Positions 8,614 to 11,822 of a DNA stretch of 11,822 nt are shown here, piece after piece. The notes under the pieces were generated by a model that saw nothing but the letters and a program-made list of their open reading frames with translations, searched no databases and was not told the origin of the DNA. The stretch is taken from assembly GCA_900545455.1 (NCBI GenBank), contig UQZF01000077.1, positions 1 to 11,822 on the forward strand, in the 5' to 3' direction. The translations under genes and the position numbers were made by a program. Position 1 is the first letter of the stretch. Each line of letters begins with the position of its first letter. This DNA is from an uncultured Eubacteriales bacterium (lineage in GTDB: Bacteria > Bacillota > Clostridia > Lachnospirales > Lachnospiraceae).

Positions 8614-9624
8614 ATGGCTTTATTTGAATCATATGAAAGAAGAATTGACAAGATTAATTCTGTTTTAAATAGCTATGGAATCGCTTCTATCGAGGAAGCT
8701 GAGAAGATTACTAAGGATGCCGGCCTTGATGTATACAACATGATCAAGGGCGTACAGCCAATTTGTTTCGAGAACGCTTGCTGGGCTTACATCGTAGGTG
8801 CCGCAATCGCTATTAAGAAGAACGCACGCAAGGCTTCAGAGGCCGCTGCTGCAATCGGTGAGGGCTTACAGTCCTTCTGTATCCCTGGTTCTGTTGCAGA
8901 CCAGAGAAAGGTTGGTCTTGGTCATGGTAACCTCGGTAAGATGTTACTTGAGGAGGAGACAGAGTGCTTCTGTTTCTTAGCAGGTCATGAGTCATTCGCT
9001 GCTGCCGAGGGTGCTATCGGTATCGCTAACAATGCTAACAAGGTTCGTCAGAAGCCTCTCCGTGTTATCCTTAACGGACTTGGCAAGGACGCTGCTCAGA
9101 TTATTTCAAGAATCAACGGTTTCACATACGTTGAGACAGATATGGACTATCATACAGGAGAGGTTAAGGAAGTATTCCGTAAGTCCTACTCCAACGGTCC
9201 TAGAGCAAAGGTTAACTGCTACGGCGCTAACGACGTAACAGAGGGCGTTGCAATCATGTGGAAGGAGAATGTTGACGTATCCATCACAGGTAACTCAACT
9301 AACCCTACAAGATTCCAGCATCCTGTTGCAGGTACTTACAAGAAGGAGAGAATTGAGGCAGGCAAGAAGTACTTCTCAGTTGCTTCCGGCGGTGGTACAG
9401 GACGTACACTTCATCCGGACAACATGGCAGCAGGTCCTGCTTCCTACGGTATGACAGATACTATGGGACGTATGCACTCTGACGCTCAGTTCGCCGGTTC
9501 TTCATCAGTTCCTGCTCACGTTGAGATGATGGGACTTATCGGTATGGGTAACAACCCAATGGTTGGTGCTACCGTAGCTGTAGCCGTAGCGATCGAGGAA
9601 GCAGCGGACGCAGGCAGATTCTAA
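8614..9624 (+). CDS. GGGtGRT family protein, function unknown
   Basis: A 336-residue protein carrying the motif that names the family: GGGTGRT at 259-265, followed by LHPDNMAAGPASYGMTDT. No signal peptide or membrane segment is evident, so it is likely a soluble cytoplasmic enzyme or cofactor-binding protein. The glycine-rich motif and a second rich stretch (GLIGMGNNPMVGA, about 307-319) suggest nucleotide, phosphate or cofactor binding, but no fold or reaction can be assigned. Several cysteines (51, 56, 89, 118, 120, 202) could bind metal or an Fe-S cluster received from the scaffold encoded just upstream. The ATG is preceded by AGGAGG (8600-8605), the strongest ribosome binding site in the window. 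Codons such as GGT, GCT, CGT and AAG are favoured here and in the upstream gene more than in lacZ, which suggests high expression. It is followed by a strong terminator. Confidence 0.92.
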   Translation: MALFESYERRIDKINSVLNSYGIASIEEAEKITKDAGLDVYNMIKGVQPICFENACWAYIVGAAIAIKKNARKASEAAAAIGEGLQSFCIPGSVADQRKVGLGHGNLGKMLLEEETECFCFLAGHESFAAAEGAIGIANNANKVRQKPLRVILNGLGKDAAQIISRINGFTYVETDMDYHTGEVKEVFRKSYSNGPRAKVNCYGANDVTEGVAIMWKENVDVSITGNSTNPTRFQHPVAGTYKKERIEAGKKYFSVASGGGTGRTLHPDNMAAGPASYGMTDTMGRMHSDAQFAGSSSVPAHVEMMGLIGMGNNPMVGATVAVAVAIEEAADAGRF

Positions 9625-9658
9625 GAAATCCGGCATTCATGCGGACTGCAAGTCATGG

Positions 9659-9736
9659 CAGAACACGCCAGAACGTGCGAAATCGTGTATGTAATACACG
9701 GGAAATACACGGGTAATATACAAAGGTAATACACAA
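9659..9736. repeat. Cluster of short direct and inverted repeats; candidate integrase-binding/attachment region
   Basis: Directly repeated CAGAAC (9659-9664, 9669-9674) is followed by an inverted pair CGTGTAT (9684-9690) and ATACACG (9694-9700) three bases apart. Then come four degenerate 11-13 base direct repeats starting at 9691, 9702, 9713 and 9726, with cores GTAATACACGG, GAAATACACGG, GTAATATACAA and GTAATACACAA. The cluster lies between the last chromosomal gene and the integrase, where arm-type integrase sites and an attL junction are expected. Binding is inferred; the crossover core cannot be set without the other end of the element. Confidence 0.5.
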
Positions 9737-9773
9737 AAAAGAAATCCCCCAGAAATCAGTCTGGGGGATTTTT
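9735..9773. terminator. Bidirectional rho-independent terminator
   Basis: A 12-bp perfect stem, AAATCCCCCAGA (9742-9753) with TCTGGGGGATTT (9760-9771), six-base loop, A run at 9735-9740 on the left and T run to 9773 on the right. It can stop rightward transcripts from the GGGtGRT gene and leftward transcripts from the integrase, whose stop codon is at 9782-9784. It insulates the element from the host genes. Confidence 0.9.
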
Positions 9774-9781
9774 CATGTCAA

Positions 9782-10876
9782 TCAATCCCATTCAGCGTCA
9801 ATCAATTCGAATTCGATGTCTTCGCCGGAATAGTTGATCATTGCGACTGCTTCGACATAATCATCGAAGGGGCGGTGCGTGTAGACTGCTTCTGTGACAT
9901 CGCGGATCTTGTGTCCGACGACAGCTTTCAGAAGATTTTCTTCTACACGGAAGTGCTTTGCGCACGAAATGAATGTGTGACGGGCTTCATGTGGCGTGTG
10001 GGTGATTCCCAGCTGACGCATGACTTTTTTGAAGCGTCCACGAAATTGATCATATGTCATGAATTCGTTTCGTTCATTCGGGAACAGATATTTGTTGTCT
10101 GGGTTATAGTGACGCAAGACAATCGGGCGGATCTTTTCATGAACTGGAACAATTCTGTCCGTTCCAGCTTCCGTTTTCATGCCGCCTTTAATGCGCCAGC
10201 GTTCCACATCCACATTTTTCGTTTCGATCAGCAACACTTCTGTCGGGCGGAATCCGGTATATAAAGCAAACAGAATCATGTCCGCGACGCCGAAGTTCTG
10301 GATCTGCCACAAACGCTGCACTTCACTGTTTCTGAATGGAATGCGGGTGGATTTGTCACGCTTGCCGACTTTGTGGACGAATAATGCGCTGTAGTCCTTT
10401 TCGACGATGTCATGCTTCAATGCGTATTTATACATAAGATTGAAAAGCGACTTGATACGTCCTTTTGTTGCTTCACCGACATCTGCGTCACGGATCACGC
10501 CTTCCATGTGAGCAACACGAAGATCACGGAAGCGCACGTTGTAGATTGCTTCACAATATTTGTATGCTGCTTTGTAGGATCTGGCGGAAGAATCATTTTT
10601 CAGTGTTGCGTAGTATTCCGCAGACCACAGATCATAAACGCCAGAAAAAGTGATCTTGTGTTTTTCGATGTCATACGGATTTTGCAGAAAGTTATTCAAT
10701 GCCGTTTCTGCTTCTGGGCGTGTCGCGAATGTTCCGATCGACTGATAGACTTGTCGAATCTGTCCGGTGTTCGGATTCAGATTCCAGCCGATAGTCACAC
10801 GCGCCGCCCACGGCTTGCGACGTTTTCCGCCCAGCTTGTAGACGGATCCGTCGCCGTTTGCGCGTTTCATTGCCAT
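9782..10876 (-). CDS. int: Tyrosine recombinase/integrase
   Basis: A 364-residue site-specific integrase that would insert and excise the element. The N-terminal arm-DNA-binding region (about 1-70) starts MAMKRANGDGSVYK and is followed by a SAM-like core-binding domain (about 75-170) and the catalytic domain (about 180-350). The catalytic set is complete: Arg210 in GFRPTE, Lys234 in the KTEAGTDR beta-hairpin, His296 and Arg299 in HEAR, His322 in VGHK, and nucleophile Tyr332 in VYTH. I chose the ATG at 10876 because AGAAGG lies 8 bases upstream; a longer frame starting at 10939 would run through a terminator hairpin and add residues without family character. No good promoter is seen directly upstream on this strand. 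The leftward repressor transcript may supply it, subject to the hairpin at 10908-10951. The gene ends at the bidirectional terminator. Confidence 0.95.
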   Translation of the reverse strand: MAMKRANGDGSVYKLGGKRRKPWAARVTIGWNLNPNTGQIRQVYQSIGTFATRPEAETALNNFLQNPYDIEKHKITFSGVYDLWSAEYYATLKNDSSARSYKAAYKYCEAIYNVRFRDLRVAHMEGVIRDADVGEATKGRIKSLFNLMYKYALKHDIVEKDYSALFVHKVGKRDKSTRIPFRNSEVQRLWQIQNFGVADMILFALYTGFRPTEVLLIETKNVDVERWRIKGGMKTEAGTDRIVPVHEKIRPIVLRHYNPDNKYLFPNERNEFMTYDQFRGRFKKVMRQLGITHTPHEARHTFISCAKHFRVEENLLKAVVGHKIRDVTEAVYTHRPFDDYVEAVAMINYSGEDIEFELIDAEWD

Positions 10877-10907
10877 TTCATGCACCTTCTTTCCGAAAAA
10901 AGGGCGT

Positions 10908-10951
10908 AAAAAAATAAGCCCCGTTTTTTCTTGTATCATTGAAGGGCTTAT
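10908..10951 (-). terminator. Leftward rho-independent terminator or attenuator in front of the integrase
   Basis: Read leftward: ATAAGCCC (10951-10944), a 22-base loop, GGGCTTAT (10921-10914), then six T (10913-10908). The 8-bp stem and T run form an intrinsic terminator between the repressor and integrase genes. The -35 box of a rightward promoter lies within its loop. It would end most repressor transcripts and so limit integrase expression. Confidence 0.68.
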
Positions 10952-10959
10952 GCTATAAT
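10931..10959 (+). promoter_or_regulatory. Rightward promoter with extended -10, driving the candidate small RNA
   Basis: TTGTAT (10931-10936), 17-base spacer, TGCTATAAT (10951-10959): a perfect -10 with the extended TGn element. Predicted transcript start is near 10966. No rightward protein gene follows; a terminator lies about 45 to 75 bases downstream. Confidence 0.7.
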
Positions 10960-10965
10960 AATTGT

Positions 10966-11042
10966 TGCGAAGAATTAAATAGCAGCCCGATCAATCGGAG
11001 TTTGCAGCCGCCGAAGTGTTCCAGCACATCGGCGGTTTTCTA
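10966..11042 (+). ncRNA. Candidate small RNA between integrase and repressor, antisense to the repressor-integrase intergenic transcript
   Basis: A strong promoter (10931-10959) and a strong terminator (11008-11046) bracket a unit of about 75 bases with no convincing reading frame. The 5' part has a small hairpin CCGA-TCAA-TCGG (10987-10998); the 3' part is the terminator stem. It runs opposite to the repressor and integrase genes. Any leftward read-through from the repressor (ending 11090) into the integrase would be fully complementary to it, so it could act as an antisense regulator of integrase, analogous in position to phage antisense RNAs such as lambda OOP. No known RNA family is recognised, and the ends are predictions. 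Confidence 0.5.
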
Positions 11043-11046
11043 TTTT
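11008..11046 (+). terminator. Rightward rho-independent terminator of the candidate small RNA
   Basis: CCGCCGA (11008-11014) pairs with TCGGCGG (11029-11035), then one A-A mismatch and an inner GTG/CAC pairing (11016-11018 with 11025-11027) around a six-base loop. TTTTCTATTTT follows (11036-11046). There is no T run on the opposite strand, so it works rightward only. No rightward coding gene ends nearby. Confidence 0.8.
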
Positions 11047-11089
11047 CTGAAATTGTCTATTCGAACTATATTTCCAGTTCTTTTCCACT

Positions 11090-11467
11090 TTATGCCATTT
11101 TTGCTGCGTCCCCTTTTACTACATATCCCAGATCACGAAGTTCTTCTGCGCGTTCAAGAAGTTTCTGCTGTCCTTTAGTATTCAAAGATCTGTATGTGTT
11201 TAAAAGAATTCCTTCTTCTTCTGACAGCTGGTCGTTATCTTTGAAAACGCCGCACATGTCATTCAGTGTCACTTCAAGAAAGTTGCAGATCATGAACAAT
11301 GTGTCGATGTCTGGCGTGTATGCGCCACGTTCCCAGCCGGAAACAGTGGAAACGCCGATTTCAAGAAAGTCGGCAAGTTGTTTCTGCGTTACTTTGCGCA
11401 TTTTTCTATAAAAAATAATATTTTTCTGAATGTTTTCTTTCAATCTTTTTTCGCTTTGAATTGTCAT
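11090..11467 (-). CDS. Xre/cI-family helix-turn-helix repressor of the element
   Basis: A 125-residue regulator. A Cro/cI-type helix-turn-helix (about residues 15-70, core from TQKQLADFLE to WERG at 27-48) is followed by a short C-terminal region (about 80-120), perhaps for dimerisation. There is no LexA-like S24 peptidase domain, so SOS self-cleavage is not expected; induction would need an antirepressor or a separate protease (inference). The ATG at 11467 is preceded by AAAGGA 13 bases away, with GAAG nearer as an alternative. Upstream lie its own leftward promoter and four copies of a 15-bp palindrome that are its obvious targets. It should hold the element silent and regulate itself. Confidence 0.9.
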   Translation of the reverse strand: MTIQSEKRLKENIQKNIIFYRKMRKVTQKQLADFLEIGVSTVSGWERGAYTPDIDTLFMICNFLEVTLNDMCGVFKDNDQLSEEEGILLNTYRSLNTKGQQKLLERAEELRDLGYVVKGDAAKMA

Positions 11468-11496
11468 AATGTCTTCGCCGTCCTTTCTTTATTTGT

Positions 11497-11525
11497 ATAT
11501 TACCACAGCATTTCACGACTTTCAA
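11497..11525 (-). promoter_or_regulatory. Leftward promoter of the repressor gene
   Basis: Read leftward: TTGAAA (11525-11520), 17-base spacer, TAATAT (11502-11497) preceded by TGG, an extended -10. Predicted start near 11490, about 23 bases before the repressor ATG. One operator copy (11504-11518) fills the spacer, so repressor binding there would shut off its own gene. Confidence 0.75.
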
Positions 11526-11607
11526 TAAAAAAATACAGAAAAGCAGTAAAAAAGTATTGACAATATAGAAATGCAGTTGTATTATGCAAATATACAGAAA
11601 TGCAGTA
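11504..11607. promoter_or_regulatory. Four-site operator array of the element's repressor
   Basis: Four related 15-mers: CACAGCATTTCACGA (11504-11518, reverse orientation, most divergent), TACAGAAAAGCAGTA (11534-11548), TATAGAAATGCAGTT (11564-11578) and TACAGAAATGCAGTA (11593-11607). Start-to-start distances are 30, 30 and 29 bases, about three helical turns. The best copy is an imperfect palindrome: five of seven symmetric pairs match around a central A. The first and third copies lie inside the spacers of the two divergent promoters; the fourth covers the rightward transcript start. The helix-turn-helix repressor beside them is the likely binder. Confidence 0.75.
11557..11585 (+). promoter_or_regulatory. 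Rightward early promoter of the element
   Basis: TTGACA (11557-11562, perfect -35), 17-base spacer, TATTAT (11580-11585). Predicted start near 11592, with a leader of about 46 bases. Operators sit upstream, within the spacer (11564-11578) and at the start site (11593-11607), so a bound repressor would block it. It points into the holin-like fragment. Confidence 0.82.
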
Positions 11608-11637
11608 CATTGTGAAGCATAGAAAGGAAGTGTGCAA

Positions 11638-11822
11638 ATGATAGGTGCGTATATTAAGTCGGATTGAAAGGCGCGGTGAAGAAAGTCGGCTACTGGGCGA
11701 TCATTCTTGTGGCTTTTCTGATTGCAGACGTATTCGTGCAGCTGGGACATGATCTTTTGCACATTGATCTTGCATTTTTGACGATGATCGGCTGGTTTAC
11801 ACTTGCAATGCTGCTTGTGAAC
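11638..11822 (+). pseudogene. Frameshifted, 5'-truncated membrane protein fragment resembling the C-terminal half of a phage holin (runs off the right edge)
   Basis: AAAGGAAG (11623-11630) correctly spaces an ATG at 11638, but the frame encodes only MIGAYIKSD before a TGA at 11665-11667. In the overlapping frame (TTG 11664 or GTG 11676) an open frame continues to the window end: KGAVKKVGYWAIILVAFLIA, then a hydrophilic turn, then a second membrane segment (AFLTMIGWFTLAMLLVN). The pattern GAYIKSD-x-KGAVKK followed by two membrane helices resembles the second half of phage holins of the toxin-secretion/lysis type; this is recognition from memory, not a search. One extra base at 11664-11667 (for example TGG for the TG at 11665-11666) would join the two parts. 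The expected first membrane helix is missing, since regulatory DNA lies there. It might instead be an intact small membrane gene starting at 11676, preceded by a nine-codon leader. Confidence 0.5.

Larger units (their letters stand above)
9625..11822. mobile_element. Left end of an integrated element, probably a prophage or prophage remnant (right end not in the window)
   Basis: A tyrosine integrase next to a repeat cluster, a cI/Xre-type repressor, a divergent promoter switch and a holin-like fragment form the control end of a temperate phage or related integrative element. It sits directly after the GGGtGRT gene, which is intact. The left boundary lies somewhere in 9625-9781. No structural phage gene is visible, so an integrative conjugative or satellite element is not excluded. 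Confidence 0.75.

Noticed and set aside
9691..9736. CRISPR-like repeats
   Set aside because: The units are 11-13 bases, adjacent and degenerate, without spacers or cas genes; integrase-binding repeats fit better.
10412..10909. Rightward open frame of 165 codons opposite the integrase
   Set aside because: Antisense to a fully conserved integrase; Cys/Phe/His-rich translation typical of a shadow frame.
10877..10939. Longer integrase start at 10939
   Set aside because: It would be translated through a terminator hairpin, and a good ribosome binding site precedes the ATG at 10876.
10939..11178. Rightward 79-codon frame over the small RNA region
   Set aside because: It begins before the predicted transcript start, has no ribosome binding site, and runs through the terminator; a coding role is not supported.
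11406..11762. Leftward open frame of 118 codons across the switch region
   Set aside because: It overlaps the repressor start, both promoters and all operators; low-complexity hydrophobic translation in AT-rich DNA.

Overview
The window looks like a chromosomal segment of an anaerobic Firmicute, most probably a Lachnospiraceae (Roseburia/Eubacterium/Butyrivibrio-like) gut or rumen bacterium. The basis is the gene content: a heterodimeric ABC exporter, a cytoplasmic GH2 beta-galactosidase, and a GGGtGRT-family protein paired with a NifU/IscU-like scaffold. Promoters and ribosome binding sites are Gram-positive in style (AGGAGG-type). The genus is inference; no rRNA or other taxonomic marker is present.

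Layout. (1) 1-4384, + strand: the 3' end of one half of a heterodimeric ABC exporter, its complete partner (467-2314), then a fused CDP-alcohol phosphatidyltransferase / phospholipase-D protein (2346-4340), closed by a strong terminator. The tight spacing suggests one membrane-related transcript. (2) 4410-7744, + strand: a LacZ-type beta-galactosidase with its own promoter. (3) 7745-9773, + strand: an IscU/NifU-like scaffold protein and a GGGtGRT protein 16 bases apart, with a possible Rex-type redox operator upstream and a bidirectional terminator downstream. This pair is the least understood conserved system in the chromosomal part, and its function is unknown.

(4) About 9625-11822: the left end of an integrated mobile element, probably a prophage or prophage remnant. 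It holds short repeats next to the chromosomal genes, a leftward tyrosine integrase, a candidate small RNA unit with its own promoter and terminator, a leftward Xre/cI-type repressor, and a compact divergent genetic switch. In the switch two consensus-like promoters face away from each other. Four copies of a 15-bp imperfect palindrome lie 29-30 bp apart, one exactly inside the -35/-10 spacer of each promoter. Immediately right of the switch, where an early (cro-like) gene is expected, there is instead a frameshifted membrane-protein fragment resembling the C-terminal part of a phage holin. This suggests an internal deletion that joined the control region to the lysis region. The right end of the element is outside the window.

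The points most worth following are the operator array with its promoter-spacer geometry, the candidate antisense small RNA between integrase and repressor, the two-enzyme phospholipid fusion, and the scaffold/GGGtGRT pair under a possible redox operator.
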